A stretch of 64,000 nucleotides of DNA from Diaphorobacter nitroreducens. Lineage in GTDB: Bacteria; Pseudomonadota; Gammaproteobacteria; Burkholderiales; Burkholderiaceae_C. The stretch's first letter is position 1. Every line of letters starts with the position of its first letter. Shown piece by piece: positions 15,967 to 26,445 of this stretch. The position numbers were made by a program, and so were the translations under genes. The DNA is taken from positions 1 to 64,000 of the forward strand of contig RJVL01000007.1 of NCBI GenBank assembly GCA_003755025.1. The letters are read 5' to 3'. The notes under the pieces are model-generated. The model was not told where the DNA came from and searched no databases. It saw only the letters and a list, made by a program, of their open reading frames with translations.

Positions 15967-16641
15967 GTCCAGGCCCATCAATTTCAAGAGGTCAAGGGGG
16001 GAATAAATCTCTGCATCCGCGCCCCAACTCTTCGGGGAGGCGCCCGAGCCAAGATAGCCGTACATGGCCACCACGGTTTTCATGCCTGCGGCTTGCCCTG
16101 CTTGAATATCTCTTTCGTCGTCACCGACGTAAATGCACTCGTGCGGCTCCAGCCCCAGGCGCCGTGCAGCCTCCCACAAAGGCTCTGGGTGGGGCTTGGA
16201 ATACGCAGTGGTGTCTCCACTGACGATGGCCCCCGCATTGGCGAAAAGCGCCACGCGCTGGGCAATGAGCGAGGTAAAACGCTCCACTTTATTGGTCACC
16301 ACACCCCATTTCAACGGACTATGCTCAAGAGTAGCCACCAATTCCTGGATGCCAGGAAACAATGCCGTTTGGTCGTGGATGCATTGCTCGTAGTTAGTGA
16401 AAAACTCTTCCCTCAAGCCGGGAAAGTCCGGATGGTCCGGCGTGATACCGAATGCCACCGACAACATACCCCTCGCGCCCGCGCCGGCCAGGGGACGATA
16501 GGCCTGCAGCGGCAGCGAAGGGAGCCCGCGGACGGACCGCAACTGGTCCGCAGCAAAGCCCAGGTCAGGCGCACTGTCGATCAAGGTGCCATCCAGGTCG
16601 AACAACACCCCGCGCACCGCCGTGAAAGACACCTCGCTCAT
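15964..16641 (-). CDS. gph: Phosphoglycolate phosphatase, HAD family
   Basis: A 225-residue haloacid dehalogenase-type phosphatase. Motif I is [11 protein letters not shown] (nucleophile Asp), motif II VVTNK, motif III Lys in YSKPHPEP, motif IV GDDERD. It dephosphorylates 2-phosphoglycolate formed by DNA repair or oxygenase side reactions. I chose the ATG at 16641, which overlaps the ubiG stop as ATGA; the longer frame to 16698 lies within ubiG. The ubiG-gph pair is widespread in betaproteobacteria. In some betaproteobacteria this paralogue lies beside ubiG and may act on other sugar phosphates (MupP-like), so substrate is not certain. Confidence 0.88.
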   Translation of the reverse strand: MSEVSFTAVRGVLFDLDGTLIDSAPDLGFAADQLRSVRGLPSLPLQAYRPLAGAGARGMLSVAFGITPDHPDFPGLREEFFTNYEQCIHDQTALFPGIQELVATLEHSPLKWGVVTNKVERFTSLIAQRVALFANAGAIVSGDTTAYSKPHPEPLWEAARRLGLEPHECIYVGDDERDIQAGQAAGMKTVVAMYGYLGSGASPKSWGADAEIYSPLDLLKLMGLD

Positions 16642-17351
16642 GCAGTGGGTCGCCTGGTAGCGAACAGGTAATTCACATCGGTATCCCCGCTCAGCCAATA
16701 GCGGCCGGTTACGGGGTTGTACTGCATGCCGCGCGTATGCAACACATCAAGGCCCGCCTGGCGGCATGCGGATGCCAGCTCACTAGGGCGGATGAATTTG
16801 GCGTACTCATGCGTTCCCTGGGGCAGCATCTTGAGCAGGTATTCCGCCCCCACGATCGCCAACGCAAAGGCCTTCGCATTCCGGTTGATCGTAGAGAAGA
16901 ACACCCATCCGCCTGGCTTGACGAGGCGCGCGCATGCGGCCACGACCGACTGGGGATCGGGCACATGCTCCAGCATCTCCATGCAGGTGACCGTGTCGAA
17001 CGACCCAGGACACTCGTTTGCCAACTCCTCGACGCTGATCTCCCGGTACTGTACGCGCGGCGTTTCCGCCTCCAGGGCATGGAGCCGCGCCACGCGCAAT
17101 GCCTTGGACGCCAGGTCGATCCCCGTGACTTCTGCCCCCTTGCGGGCCATGGAGTCCGACAGAATTCCCCCGCCGCACCCCACGTCGAGAACCTTGCGCC
17201 CTTCCAGAGGCGAGAGTTGATTGATCCAATCCAGCCGCAACGGGTTGATTTGGTGCAGCGGACGGAATTCGCTGTCGGGGTCCCACCAGCGATGGGCCAG
17301 TTCCGAAAACTTGGCCAACTCAGCGGGATCGGCGTTTACAGAAACAGTCAT
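16638..17351 (-). CDS. ubiG: Ubiquinone biosynthesis O-methyltransferase UbiG
   Basis: A 237-residue class I SAM-dependent methyltransferase performing both O-methylations in ubiquinone synthesis. The SAM-binding motif [12 protein letters not shown] is at ~55-66, and post-motifs ([42 protein letters not shown]) match UbiG. The start at 17351 ([25 protein letters not shown]) is the conserved UbiG N-terminus; the frame extends to 17468 through the ompA terminator and is not used. It is followed by gph in a translationally coupled pair. Confidence 0.95.
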   Translation of the reverse strand: MTVSVNADPAELAKFSELAHRWWDPDSEFRPLHQINPLRLDWINQLSPLEGRKVLDVGCGGGILSDSMARKGAEVTGIDLASKALRVARLHALEAETPRVQYREISVEELANECPGSFDTVTCMEMLEHVPDPQSVVAACARLVKPGGWVFFSTINRNAKAFALAIVGAEYLLKMLPQGTHEYAKFIRPSELASACRQAGLDVLHTRGMQYNPVTGRYWLSGDTDVNYLFATRRPTA

Positions 17352-17385
17352 GTTTTCATTGTCCCATCTGCAACGAGCAAGGCAT

Positions 17386-17414
17386 AAAAAAAGCCCCGTT
17401 GCCGGGGCTTTTTT
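17386..17414 (-). terminator. Bidirectional intrinsic terminator after ompA
   Basis: AAAAAAAGCCCCG-TTG-CCGGGGCTTTTTT: GC stem flanked by A and T runs on both sides, so it works in both directions. It lies just downstream of ompA (minus strand). Confidence 0.9.
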
Positions 17415-17430
17415 GTGACCGATGGATCGA

Positions 17431-18087
17431 TCAGTTGGCGCGGGTACCAACCACTTCGATTTCCACACGGCGGTTCTTGGCGCGACCTTCCTTGGTCTTG
17501 TTGTCCGCCACGGGCTGCTTTTCGCCCTTGCCTTCGGTGTAGACGCGGTTCTTTTCGATGCCCTTGGACACCAAGTAAGCCTTCACGGCTTCAGCGCGAC
17601 GCACGGACAGCTTCTGGTTGTATGCGTCGGTACCGATGGAGTCGGTGTGACCCACGGCAATGATCACTTCCAGGTTGATGCCCTTGACCTTGGAAACCAG
17701 GTCGTCCAACTTGGCCTTGCCTTCGGGCTTGAGGACGGACTTGTCGAAGTCGAAGAAAGCGTCGGCTGCATAGGTCACCTTGCTAGCGATAGCAGGTGCG
17801 GGGGCAGGAGCGGCAGGAGCTGCGGCTGCAGGAGCGGGTGCAGCTGCGGGAGCAGGAGCAGCAGCCTTCACCAGAGCGCCGTCGCAACCTTCAGCAGCGG
17901 TTGCGGGGGTCCAGTTGGCGTCGCGCCAGCACAGTTCATTCGTGCCGTTCTTCCAGACCAGCTCGCCCGAGCCGTTTTGCCAGTTATCGATGACCTTACC
18001 GCCGTCTGCCGCCTTCACTTGAGCAACAGCCGAGGTAGCAAGCACAGCAGAGGCCAACAACATCGCCACTTTGTTCAGTTTCTTCAT
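17431..18087 (-). CDS. ompA: OmpA-family outer-membrane protein
   Basis: A 218-residue exported protein. Signal peptide [23 protein letters not shown], then a short region with two cysteines ([16 protein letters not shown]), an Ala/Pro-rich linker (~80-107), and the C-terminal OmpA peptidoglycan-binding domain with [33 protein letters not shown] and NRRVEI. It lacks the eight-stranded barrel of E. coli OmpA and resembles the short betaproteobacterial OmpA-like proteins that anchor the outer membrane to peptidoglycan. AGAGGAG at ideal spacing supports the ATG at 18087 and high expression; a strong terminator follows. Confidence 0.92.
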   Translation of the reverse strand: MKKLNKVAMLLASAVLATSAVAQVKAADGGKVIDNWQNGSGELVWKNGTNELCWRDANWTPATAAEGCDGALVKAAAPAPAAAPAPAAAAPAAPAPAPAIASKVTYAADAFFDFDKSVLKPEGKAKLDDLVSKVKGINLEVIIAVGHTDSIGTDAYNQKLSVRRAEAVKAYLVSKGIEKNRVYTEGKGEKQPVADNKTKEGRAKNRRVEIEVVGTRAN

Positions 18088-18313
18088 GGTTCTCCTCTTG
18101 GGGAAAAAGCCGCAGCCGCGCTGCGAATCAGGGACGTCGTCAGTGACCATCACCAAAAACGTTGAAATGATTGTGCCATACGTAACAAGGCCGGGGCTGC
18201 TTTGACGAGGTGCAAACCGTAGGACAAAAGCGCAATCCCAGGGATGTGTTGCTCAGCTACTACAGGGCGTTGCACCTAAAATGGCCGCTTCCTGCCGCCA
18301 CCCCTCCGTCGAC

Positions 18314-20947
18314 ATGACCCAGTTTGCCAAAGAAACCCTGCCCATCAGTCTCGAAGAGGAGATGCGGCGCAGTTACCTGGATTACGCGATGAGCGTGATC
18401 GTCGGGCGCGCCCTGCCCGACGCGCGGGATGGCCTGAAGCCTGTGCACCGGCGCGTGCTGTTTGCCATGCACGAGCTCAACAATGATTGGAACCGGCCTT
18501 ATAAGAAGTCCGCCCGTATCGTTGGTGACGTGATCGGTAAGTACCACCCCCACGGCGACAGCGCGGTATACGACACGATCGTGCGCATGGCGCAAGACTT
18601 CTCTCTGCGCCACATGCTGGTGGACGGCCAGGGCAACTTCGGCTCAGTGGACGGCGACAGCGCCGCGGCAATGCGCTATACCGAAATCCGCCTGTCAAAA
18701 ATAGCGCACGAGATGCTGGCGGACATCGACAAGGAAACGGTCGATTTCGGCCCGAACTACGACGGCAGCGAGAAGGAACCGCTGGTGCTGCCGAGCAAGC
18801 TGCCCAACCTGCTGGTCAACGGATCGGCCGGCATCGCCGTGGGCATGGCAACCAACATCCCGCCGCACAACCTCAATGAGGTGGTGGATGCCTGCTTGCA
18901 CCTGCTGCGCCAGCCTGACGCGACGGTGGACGAACTCATGGAGATCATCCCCGCGCCCGACTTCCCCACGGCCGGCATCATCTATGGCATCAACGGGGTC
19001 AAGGAAGGCTACCGCACGGGCCGCGGCAAGGTGGTGATGCGCGCCAAGTGCCACTTCGAGGACATCGACAAGGGCCAGCGCCAGGCCATCATCGTTGACG
19101 AGCTGCCCTACCAGGTCAACAAGAAGACGCTACAGGAGCGCATGGCCGAGCTGGTGCACGAGAAGAAGCTCGAAGGCATCAGCCACATCCAGGACGAGTC
19201 GGACAAGTCCGGCATGCGCCTGGTGATCGAGCTCAAGCGCGGCGAAGTACCCGAGGTGGTGCTCAACAACCTGTACAAGCAGACCCAGCTGCAAGACACC
19301 TTTGGCATGAACATGGTGGCGCTGGTGGACGGCCAGCCCAAGCTGTGCAACCTGAAGGACCTGATCGAGGTCTTTCTGCAGCACCGCCGTGAAGTGGTCA
19401 CGCGCCGTACGGTGTTCGAGTTGCGCAAGGCCCGCGAGCGCGGCCACGTGCTGGAAGGCCTGGCCGTGGCGCTGGCCAACATCGACGAGTTCATCCGCAT
19501 CATCCGTGAGTCGCCCACGCCGCCCGTGGCCAAGGCCGAACTGATGGCGCGTTCCTGGGACAGCCAGTTGGTGCGCGAGATGCTCACGCGCACGCGTGCC
19601 GATGGCGGCGTGGTCAACGCGGATGACTACCGTCCCGAAGGGCTGGAACGCGAGTTCGGCATGCAGGAAGGCGGCCTGTACCGCCTGTCGGACACGCAGG
19701 CCCAGGAAATCCTGCAGATGCGCCTGCAGCGCCTGACGGGCCTGGAGCAGGACAAGATCGTGGCCGAGTACAAGGACGTCATGTCGGTCATCGAGGACCT
19801 GCTGGACATCCTGGCCAAGCCCGCGCGCGTGTCCACGATCATCGGCGAAGAGCTTTCCACGCTGCGCCAGGAGTTCGGCCAGTCCAAAGTGGGTGCGCGC
19901 CGCAGCACCATCGAGCACAGTGCCCAGGACCTGTCCACCGAGGACCTGATCACGCCCACCGACATGGTGGTCACGCTGTCGCACACCGGCTATATCAAGA
20001 GCCAGCCACTGTCCGAATACCGCGCGCAAAAGCGCGGCGGGCGCGGCAAGCAGGCGGCGGCGACCAAGGAAGACGACTGGATCGACCAGCTCTTCATTGC
20101 CAATACGCACGACTACATCTTGTGCTTCTCCAACCGCGGCCGGCTGTATTGGCTCAAGGTGTGGGAAGTGCCCTCCGGCTCGCGCAACTCGCGCGGGCGC
20201 CCCATCGTCAACATGTTCCCGCTGGCCGAGGGCGAAAAAATCAACGTCGTTCTGCCCCTGACGGGCGGCATGCGTACCTTCCCCGCCGACCACTATGTGT
20301 TCATGGCGACCAGCATGGGCACGGTGAAGAAGACCGCACTGGACGAGTTCAGCAACCCCCGCAAGGGCGGCATCATCGCGGTGAACCTGGATGATGGCGA
20401 CTACCTCATCGGCGCGGCGCTGACCGACGGCCAGCACGACGTGATGCTGTTCTCCGACGGCGGCAAGGCCGTGCGCTTCGACGAGAACGACGTGCGGCCG
20501 CTGGGCCGCCAGGCGCGCGGCGTGCGCGGCATGATGCTGGAGGACGGCCAAAGCGTGATCGCCATGCTGGTGGCTGAGGATGAGAACCAGAGCGTGCTCA
20601 CCGCCACCGAGAACGGCTACGGCAAGCGCACGAGCATCGTCGAGTACACCCGCCATGGGCGCGGCACCAAGGGCATGATCGCCATCCAGCAAAGCGAGCG
20701 CAACGGCAAGGTCGTGGCCGCCACGCTGGTGCATGCCGACGACGAGATCATGCTGATCACCGATACCGGCGTGCTGGTGCGCACCCGCGTGTCCGAGATC
20801 CGCGAACTGGGCCGCGCCACGCAGGGCGTGACGCTGATCTCGCTGGACGAAGGCGCCAAGCTCAGCGGACTGCAGCGCATCGTGGAGAACGACGCGAACG
20901 CCGCCGATCTCGATGCAGCCGACGCCCCGCCGCCCGCTGACGCCTGA
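18314..20947 (+). CDS. gyrA: DNA gyrase subunit A
   Basis: An 877-residue subunit A of DNA gyrase, the ATP-dependent supercoiling enzyme. The catalytic tyrosine is Y122 ([10 protein letters not shown]). The quinolone-determining region keeps S83 and D87 ([11 protein letters not shown], same numbering as E. coli), so there is no classical resistance substitution. The GyrA box appears as QKRGGRG in the C-terminal pinwheel domain. The ATG at 18314 gives the conserved [17 protein letters not shown] start. TAAAAT at 18277-18282 is a plausible -10. It heads a plus-strand block with serC, pheA, tyrA and aroA-cmk, a typical betaproteobacterial order. Confidence 0.98.
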   Translation: MTQFAKETLPISLEEEMRRSYLDYAMSVIVGRALPDARDGLKPVHRRVLFAMHELNNDWNRPYKKSARIVGDVIGKYHPHGDSAVYDTIVRMAQDFSLRHMLVDGQGNFGSVDGDSAAAMRYTEIRLSKIAHEMLADIDKETVDFGPNYDGSEKEPLVLPSKLPNLLVNGSAGIAVGMATNIPPHNLNEVVDACLHLLRQPDATVDELMEIIPAPDFPTAGIIYGINGVKEGYRTGRGKVVMRAKCHFEDIDKGQRQAIIVDELPYQVNKKTLQERMAELVHEKKLEGISHIQDESDKSGMRLVIELKRGEVPEVVLNNLYKQTQLQDTFGMNMVALVDGQPKLCNLKDLIEVFLQHRREVVTRRTVFELRKARERGHVLEGLAVALANIDEFIRIIRESPTPPVAKAELMARSWDSQLVREMLTRTRADGGVVNADDYRPEGLEREFGMQEGGLYRLSDTQAQEILQMRLQRLTGLEQDKIVAEYKDVMSVIEDLLDILAKPARVSTIIGEELSTLRQEFGQSKVGARRSTIEHSAQDLSTEDLITPTDMVVTLSHTGYIKSQPLSEYRAQKRGGRGKQAAATKEDDWIDQLFIANTHDYILCFSNRGRLYWLKVWEVPSGSRNSRGRPIVNMFPLAEGEKINVVLPLTGGMRTFPADHYVFMATSMGTVKKTALDEFSNPRKGGIIAVNLDDGDYLIGAALTDGQHDVMLFSDGGKAVRFDENDVRPLGRQARGVRGMMLEDGQSVIAMLVAEDENQSVLTATENGYGKRTSIVEYTRHGRGTKGMIAIQQSERNGKVVAATLVHADDEIMLITDTGVLVRTRVSEIRELGRATQGVTLISLDEGAKLSGLQRIVENDANAADLDAADAPPPADA

Positions 20948-20963
20948 AACCGCTTCCAAAACG

Positions 20964-21004
20964 ATAGCTGCCAGCGCTTGACTGAAAAGCGCTTGCAGCA
21001 CATT
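20964..21004 (+). repeat. Dispersed ~42-nt palindromic repeat, copy 1
   Basis: ATAGCTGCCAGCGCTTG, spacer ACTGAA, then AAGCGCTTGCAGC and a short A/T end. Located between gyrA and serC. Confidence 0.8.
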
Positions 21005-21010
21005 TGACCC

Positions 21011-22126
21011 ATGACCATGAATCGCCCTTACAACTTCTCGGCCGGTCCGGCCGCCATCCCTGAGGAAGTGCTGCAGCAGGCCGCCGCCGAGATGCTGGAC
21101 TGGCACGGCAGCGGCATGGGCGTGATGGAGATGAGTCACCGCGGCAAGGAGTTCATCGCGATCTACGAGCAGGCCGAAGCCGACCTGCGCGAGCTGCTGG
21201 CGGTGCCGCCGGAGTTCAAGATCCTGTTCATGCAGGGCGGTGGCCTGGCGGAGAACGCCATCGTGCCGCTGAACCTCTCGCGCGCAGCCACAGTGGACTT
21301 CGTGGTCACCGGTAGCTGGAGCCAGAAGTCGCGCAAGGAGGCAGCCAAATACGCCGCCGAGGTGCGCACCGCGGCCTCCGGTGAAGAGAGCCACTTCACC
21401 ACCCTGCCCGACCCGGCCGGCTGGCAGCTGAGCCGCGGCGCCAGCTACGTGCACATCTGCAGCAACGAGACCATCCACGGCGTGGAATTCCAGGAGCTGC
21501 CCGACCTGCGCGCCCTGGGCAGCGATGCCCCACTGGTGATCGATTTCTCCTCTCACGTGGCGTCGCGCCCCGTCGACTGGAGCCGCGTGAGCCTGGCCTT
21601 CGGCGGCGCGCAGAAGAATCTGGGCCCTGCAGGCCTGACGCTGGTGGTGGTGCGCGAGGATCTGCTGGGCCACGCCTTGCCCGCCTGCCCCAGCGCCTTC
21701 GATTACAAGATCGTGGCCGAGAACCACTCCATGTTCAACACGCCCCCCACCTGGGGCATCTACATGGCCGGCCTCACCTTCCAGTGGCTCAAGCGCCAGC
21801 GCGAGGGCGCGGCCAGCGGCGTGGCCGCGATGGAGCAGCGCAACATCGCCAAGGCGCGGCTGCTGTACGACTTCATCGACCAGTCGCAGTTCTACGTGAA
21901 CAAGGTGGCGGCCAACTGCCGCTCGCGCATGAACATCCCCTTCTTCCTGCGCGATGAGTCGCGCAACGACGCCTTCCTGGCCGGCGCCAAGGAGCGCGGC
22001 CTGCTGCAGCTCAAGGGCCACAAGTCCGTGGGCGGCATGCGCGCCAGCATCTACAACGCCATGCCTCTGGCGGGCGTGCAGGCGCTGGTGGACTATCTGC
22101 AGGACTTCGAACGCACCGCTGCCTGA
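21011..22126 (+). CDS. serC: Phosphoserine aminotransferase
   Basis: A 371-residue PLP enzyme converting 3-phosphohydroxypyruvate to phosphoserine (serine synthesis) and acting in vitamin B6 synthesis. The N-terminus [15 protein letters not shown] and the Schiff-base lysine in [12 protein letters not shown] are diagnostic, as is [15 protein letters not shown] near the end. Two in-frame ATGs (21011, 21017) are possible. It sits between gyrA and pheA; co-occurrence with aromatic genes is conserved in many proteobacteria. Confidence 0.97.
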   Translation: MTMNRPYNFSAGPAAIPEEVLQQAAAEMLDWHGSGMGVMEMSHRGKEFIAIYEQAEADLRELLAVPPEFKILFMQGGGLAENAIVPLNLSRAATVDFVVTGSWSQKSRKEAAKYAAEVRTAASGEESHFTTLPDPAGWQLSRGASYVHICSNETIHGVEFQELPDLRALGSDAPLVIDFSSHVASRPVDWSRVSLAFGGAQKNLGPAGLTLVVVREDLLGHALPACPSAFDYKIVAENHSMFNTPPTWGIYMAGLTFQWLKRQREGAASGVAAMEQRNIAKARLLYDFIDQSQFYVNKVAANCRSRMNIPFFLRDESRNDAFLAGAKERGLLQLKGHKSVGGMRASIYNAMPLAGVQALVDYLQDFERTAA

Positions 22127-22157
22127 AGCCACGGCACGGCCCTTTCATAAAAATGTG

Positions 22158-22232
22158 AGCTGTCGCGCTTGATGTATCTGGGTTTGAGATAGTTTCTCCA
22201 CTCAAACACAGAACAGACAAGCGCGGACAGCT
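22158..22232 (+). promoter_or_regulatory. Long nested hairpin directly upstream of pheA
   Basis: AGCTGTCGCGCTTG (22158-22171) pairs with CAAGCGCGGACAGCT (22218-22232, one extra base). Inside it GTTTGAG (22182-22188) pairs with CTCAAAC (22201-22207). The arms resemble the dispersed repeat, opened by a larger loop. The 3' arm ends 9 nt before the pheA ATG and covers its leader. Confidence 0.55.
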
Positions 22233-22241
22233 ATCAAATCC

Positions 22242-23357
22242 ATGGCAGACAACGCTTCAAGCCCCACACCCCAGGCCAGCCCCGCGCTGGCCGATCTGCG
22301 CGTGCAGATCGATTCGCTGGACCACCAGCTGCTGCAGCTTCTCAACCAGCGCGCCCGCGTGGCCGAGCAGGTGGGCGAGCTGAAGAAGCGCGAGGGCACG
22401 CCCTACTTCCGCCCCGACCGCGTCGCCCAGGTGATCGAGAAGATCACCAAAGCCAACCCCGGCCCGCTCAAAGGCGCACACGTGTCCGCCATCTGGCGCG
22501 AGATCATGTCTGCCTGCCTGGCGCTGGAATCGCCCCAGCGCGTGGCCGTGCTGGGCCCCGAGGGCACGTTCTGCGAGCAGGCAGCCATCGAGTACTTCGG
22601 CGGCGCGGCCGACCTGATGTACTGCAACAGCTTCGACGAGGTGTTCCACGCCACGGCCGCGGGCAGCGCGCAGTACGGCGTGGTGGGCGTGGAGAATTCC
22701 AACGAGGGCGTGGTCACGCGCTCGCTGGACATGTTCCTGCACACCCCCTGCCATGTGGTCGGCGAGGTCAGCCTGCTGGTGCGCCACAACCTGCTGCGCT
22801 CCACCAACAGCGCCGAGCACATCGAGTCCGTGTTGGCCCATCCCCAGGCGCTGGCACAGTGCCAGGGCTGGCTGTCCAAGCACCTGCCCCACGCCGAGCG
22901 ACGGCCCGTGTCCAGCAATGCCGAAGGCGCACGCCTGGCCGCCACCAACCCGGCGTGGGCCGGCATCTCCAGCGAGCGCGCCGCACAGCAGTTCGGCCTG
23001 CATGTGGTGGCCCACGCCATCCAGGACGACGCCTACAACCGCACGCGCTTTGCCGTGATTTGCCTGCCGCACACGCTGGCCACGCCCGCGCCCACGGGGC
23101 GGGACTGCACCAGCCTCATCATCTCGGTGCCTAACCGTCCCGGCGCCGTACACGACCTGCTGGTACCCCTGAAGAAGCACGGCGTGTCCATGACGCGCTT
23201 TGAATCCCGCCCCGCGCGCACAGGACAGTGGGAGTACTACTTCTACATCGACATCGAAGGCCACCCCGCCCAGCCCAACGTGGCCGCCGCGCTGGCCGAG
23301 CTGCAGCAGCTGTGCGCCTTCTACAAGGTGCTGGGCACCTACCCCGTTCCGGCGTGA
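22242..23357 (+). CDS. pheA: Bifunctional chorismate mutase / prephenate dehydratase (P-protein)
   Basis: A 371-residue enzyme making phenylpyruvate from chorismate. Residues ~15-100 are an AroQ chorismate mutase (LRVQIDSLDHQLLQLLNQRA). Residues ~105-285 are prephenate dehydratase (VAVLGPEGTFCEQAA, and the TRF motif in NRTRFAVI). The ACT regulatory domain follows (~290-371) with the phenylalanine-binding ESRPARTGQWEYYF. Feedback inhibition by phenylalanine is expected for the family. The upstream hairpin may affect translation. tyrA follows after 9 bp. Confidence 0.97.
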   Translation: MADNASSPTPQASPALADLRVQIDSLDHQLLQLLNQRARVAEQVGELKKREGTPYFRPDRVAQVIEKITKANPGPLKGAHVSAIWREIMSACLALESPQRVAVLGPEGTFCEQAAIEYFGGAADLMYCNSFDEVFHATAAGSAQYGVVGVENSNEGVVTRSLDMFLHTPCHVVGEVSLLVRHNLLRSTNSAEHIESVLAHPQALAQCQGWLSKHLPHAERRPVSSNAEGARLAATNPAWAGISSERAAQQFGLHVVAHAIQDDAYNRTRFAVICLPHTLATPAPTGRDCTSLIISVPNRPGAVHDLLVPLKKHGVSMTRFESRPARTGQWEYYFYIDIEGHPAQPNVAAALAELQQLCAFYKVLGTYPVPA

Positions 23358-23366
23358 GGGGGCAGC

Positions 23367-24251
23367 ATGTTTGAACAACTGGGACTGATCGGCTGCGGCC
23401 TCATGGGCGGCTCCTTCGCCCTGGCATTGAAGAAGGCGGGGCTGGTCAAGCGCGTCGTAGGCTACAGCAAGTCGCCCTCCACCACCGATCGGGCGCGCCA
23501 GCTCGGCGTGATCGACGTTGAGGCGCCCTCCGCGCTGCTGGCCGCCGCGGGTGCCGACATCGTGCTGCTGGCCGTTCCCGTGGCCGCGACCGAATCCACC
23601 TTGAAGGCCATCAAGCACCTGGTCACACCGCAGATGCTGCTCATGGACGTGGGCTCCACCAAGGCCGACGTGGTGCAGGCCGCGCGCCGCGCGCTGCGTG
23701 ACCAGATCGGCTCGTTCGTGCCGGCGCACCCGATCACAGGGCGCGAGGTGTCGGGCGTGGAACATGCCGACGTCGACCTGTACACCGGCCGCCAGGTGAT
23801 CCTGACCCCCACCGAGCGCACCCTCACCGCCCAACTGCACCGCGCGGAGGAAGTGTGGCGCGCCCTGGGCTGCCACGTGAGCAGCATGTCGCCCGAAGCA
23901 CACGACGCCAGCTTCGCGGCCGTGAGCCATCTGCCGCACATGCTCGCGTTCGCCATGATCTCGGGCATCACCGCACAGCCCAACGCGGACGAACTGCTCG
24001 CGCTGGCCGGACCCGGCTTTCGCGACTTCACGCGCATCGCCGCCAGCGACCCCAAGATGTGGCGCGACATCCTGCGCGCCAACCGCGACGAGGTGCTGGC
24101 CCAGTCGCGCGTGTTCAAGCAGGCACTGCAGACGCTGGAGGAGGCCATGCAGGCCGACAACGACCAGGCGCTGGAAGACCTCATCACGCTCGCCAGTCAC
24201 ACCCGCGCGCACTGGCGCATGGGCGCGCCCCGCAAGCACAAGGACCACTGA
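23367..24251 (+). CDS. tyrA: Prephenate dehydrogenase
   Basis: A 294-residue NAD(P)-dependent enzyme of tyrosine synthesis. The Rossmann motif is [12 protein letters not shown] at the N-terminus, the catalytic histidine lies in [13 protein letters not shown], and [10 protein letters not shown] is the helical dimerisation region. There is no fused chorismate mutase or ACT domain. Its stop codon overlaps the aroA start (ATGA-type), so the two are translationally coupled. Confidence 0.96.
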   Translation: MFEQLGLIGCGLMGGSFALALKKAGLVKRVVGYSKSPSTTDRARQLGVIDVEAPSALLAAAGADIVLLAVPVAATESTLKAIKHLVTPQMLLMDVGSTKADVVQAARRALRDQIGSFVPAHPITGREVSGVEHADVDLYTGRQVILTPTERTLTAQLHRAEEVWRALGCHVSSMSPEAHDASFAAVSHLPHMLAFAMISGITAQPNADELLALAGPGFRDFTRIAASDPKMWRDILRANRDEVLAQSRVFKQALQTLEEAMQADNDQALEDLITLASHTRAHWRMGAPRKHKDH

Positions 24252-26272
24252 TGTTCTCCACCGCGTTCCTCGACCTGCCGCCCCTGGCCAGCGTGCAGGG
24301 CAGCGTGCAGCTGCCGGGCTCCAAGAGCATCTCCAACCGCGTGCTGCTGCTGGCCGCGTTGAGCCAGGGTACGACCGAGGTGCGCGACCTGCTGGCCTCA
24401 GACGACACGCGCGTGATGCTGGATGCGCTGCGCCAGCTCGGCTGCACGGTCGACGAAGCCGGAGGCGGCAACGTGCGCATCACGGGTTTGGGATCGTCCA
24501 CGCCGCCCCCGCCCACGCAGCTCTTCATGGGCAACGCCGGCACGGCCATGCGCCCGCTCACCGCGGCACTCGCGCTGCTGGGCGGCGAGTACGAACTGTC
24601 GGGCGTGCCGCGCATGCACGAGCGTCCCATTGGCGACCTGGTGGACGCCCTGCGCCAGCTCGGCTGCCGCATCGACTACCTGGGCAACGAAGGCTTTCCA
24701 CCGCTGCGCATCGCCCACGCGGGCGGCCTGCCGCCGCTGCAGCTGCAGGCGCCGATCCGCGTGCGCGGCGACGTGTCCAGCCAGTTCCTCACCGCGCTGC
24801 TGATGGCGCTGCCGCTGGTGGCCCGGCAGCAGGACGTGGTGATCGAAGTCGTGGGTGAGCTGATCTCCAAGCCCTACATCCACATCACGCTGGAGCTGCT
24901 GGCGCGCTTTGGCATCGCCGTGCGGCACGAGCAGTGGCAGCGCTTCACCATTCCCGCGGGCAGCCGGTACCAATCGCCGGGGCTGATCCATGTGGAGGCG
25001 GATGCATCATCTGCTAGCTATTTCATAGCTGCTGGCGCAATCGCTGCGGGCGCTAGCGGCCAAAATGGCATCAAGATCCTGGGCGTTGGACTGGATTCGA
25101 TCCAGGGCGACATCCGCTTCGTCGAGGCCGCACAAGCCATGGGCGCACGCGTCACCGGCGGCCCCAATTGGCTGGAGGTGGCCCGCGACACCTGGCCGCT
25201 CAAGGCGATCGACCTGGACTGCAACCACATCCCCGATGCAGCGATGACCCTCGCCGTCATGGCGCTGTATGCGCGGGGCACGACCGTATTGCGCAACATC
25301 GCAAGCTGGCGCGTCAAGGAAACCGACCGCATCGCGGCCATGACCTGCGAGCTGCGCAAGCTGGGCGCCACGGTGGAGGAAGGCGCGGACTACCTGCGCG
25401 TGACGCCACCCGCCCAGTCCGGCGACTGGCGCGCCGCCAGCATCCACACCTACGACGACCACCGTGTGGCCATGTGCTTTTCGCTGGCGGCCTTCAACCC
25501 GGCCGGGCTGCCCGTGCGCATCGAAGACCCCAAGTGCGTCGCCAAGACCTTCCCGGATTACTTCGAGGCCCTGTTCCAGGTGGCGCAGACCGACGCGGAC
25601 CGCATCCCCGTGATCTGCATCGACGGCCCGACGGCCTCGGGCAAGGGCACGGTGGCCGCTGCCGTGGCGCGTGCGCTGGGCTACCACTTCCTGGATTCAG
25701 GGGCGCTGTACCGCGTCACCGCCCTCGCGGCGACCCGTGCGGGCCTGGAGATCAGCCCCGACAACGAGCCGCGCATCGCCGAACTGGCGCGGCAACTGCC
25801 CGTGCGCTTCGCGGGCGACCGCATCTGGCTGGGCGAGGAAGACGTTACCGACGCCATCCGCACCGAGCAGGCCGGCATGAACGCCTCGCGCGTGTCGGCG
25901 CTGCCGGCGGTGCGCGGCGCCCTGGTCGCGCTGCAGCATGGCTTTCGCCGCCTGCCGGGCCTGGTGGCCGACGGGCGCGACATGGGCACGGTGATCTTCC
26001 CGCAAGCACCGCTCAAGGTCTTCCTCACGGCCAGCGCCGCCTGCCGGGCCGAGCGCCGCTATAAGCAGTTGATTTCCAAGGGAATTTCGGCTAATATCGC
26101 CGACCTTCGCGCAGACTTGGAAGCGCGGGACGCGCGGGACGCAAACCGCAGTGCCTCGCCCCTGAAGCCCGCGCAGGACGCCCTGGTACTGGACAACTCC
26201 GAGCACACGATCGACGAGGCCGTGATGCAGGTGATTGACTGGTGGCAGGCTCGCCAGCCGTTCGGCGCGTAA
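24251..26272 (+). CDS. aroA-cmk: Fusion of 5-enolpyruvylshikimate-3-phosphate synthase and cytidylate kinase
   Basis: A single 673-residue frame. Residues 1-~440 are AroA (EPSP synthase): [20 protein letters not shown] with the substrate Lys/Ser/Arg, [19 protein letters not shown], and the [10 protein letters not shown] and TYDDHRVAM motifs. Residues ~455-673 are CMP kinase: P-loop [33 protein letters not shown] and [10 protein letters not shown]. In most bacteria these are two adjacent genes; the fusion is known in Burkholderiales relatives. The AroA part looks like the glyphosate-sensitive class I. Between SSASYF and QGD it is about five residues longer than E. coli AroA as I recall it, exactly where a copy of the 42-nt repeat lies in frame. 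The next gene rpsA follows cmk in many bacteria. Confidence 0.96.
   Translation: MFSTAFLDLPPLASVQGSVQLPGSKSISNRVLLLAALSQGTTEVRDLLASDDTRVMLDALRQLGCTVDEAGGGNVRITGLGSSTPPPPTQLFMGNAGTAMRPLTAALALLGGEYELSGVPRMHERPIGDLVDALRQLGCRIDYLGNEGFPPLRIAHAGGLPPLQLQAPIRVRGDVSSQFLTALLMALPLVARQQDVVIEVVGELISKPYIHITLELLARFGIAVRHEQWQRFTIPAGSRYQSPGLIHVEADASSASYFIAAGAIAAGASGQNGIKILGVGLDSIQGDIRFVEAAQAMGARVTGGPNWLEVARDTWPLKAIDLDCNHIPDAAMTLAVMALYARGTTVLRNIASWRVKETDRIAAMTCELRKLGATVEEGADYLRVTPPAQSGDWRAASIHTYDDHRVAMCFSLAAFNPAGLPVRIEDPKCVAKTFPDYFEALFQVAQTDADRIPVICIDGPTASGKGTVAAAVARALGYHFLDSGALYRVTALAATRAGLEISPDNEPRIAELARQLPVRFAGDRIWLGEEDVTDAIRTEQAGMNASRVSALPAVRGALVALQHGFRRLPGLVADGRDMGTVIFPQAPLKVFLTASAACRAERRYKQLISKGISANIADLRADLEARDARDANRSASPLKPAQDALVLDNSEHTIDEAVMQVIDWWQARQPFGA
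25025..25066 (+). repeat. 42-nt repeat lying in frame inside aroA
   Basis: ATAGCTGCTGGCGC, a 10-nt centre, then GGCGCTAGCGGCCAAAAT. It matches the intergenic copies in both arms and in total length, yet is translated ([15 protein letters not shown], residues ~259-273) without breaking the frame. Confidence 0.75.
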
Positions 26273-26294
26273 GTGCTGACGGCCGGTACATGGC

Positions 26295-26338
26295 CCACAC
26301 GGCTCCCGCCGCGCCCTGACTGCGCACTGGCCGTGTGG
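26295..26338 (+). promoter_or_regulatory. Hairpin in the rpsA leader
   Basis: CCACACGGC (26295-26303) pairs perfectly with GCCGTGTGG (26330-26338). It lies between cmk and rpsA. S1 mRNA leaders in other bacteria fold into hairpins used for autoregulation; whether this one does so is inference. Confidence 0.35.
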
Positions 26339-26445
26339 TTCTTACAACCTCAACCCCGCGGTGTGATGCCGCACAACCTCCGCAGGCAGTCTTAGAAACG
26401 AAGGCAATGGTGCCGTCGGAAACCTGCATGCGGGCAAGGAACTAC

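Noticed and set aside
18560..18572. Quinolone-resistance substitution in gyrA
   Set aside because: S83 and D87 are wild type.
19130..22132. 1000-codon open frame on the minus strand opposite gyrA-serC
   Set aside because: It is a GC-driven shadow of gyrA and serC; composition is His/Ala/Val-rich without domains.
22257..24248. Long minus-strand frame opposite pheA-tyrA
   Set aside because: Shadow of two certain genes; no motif.
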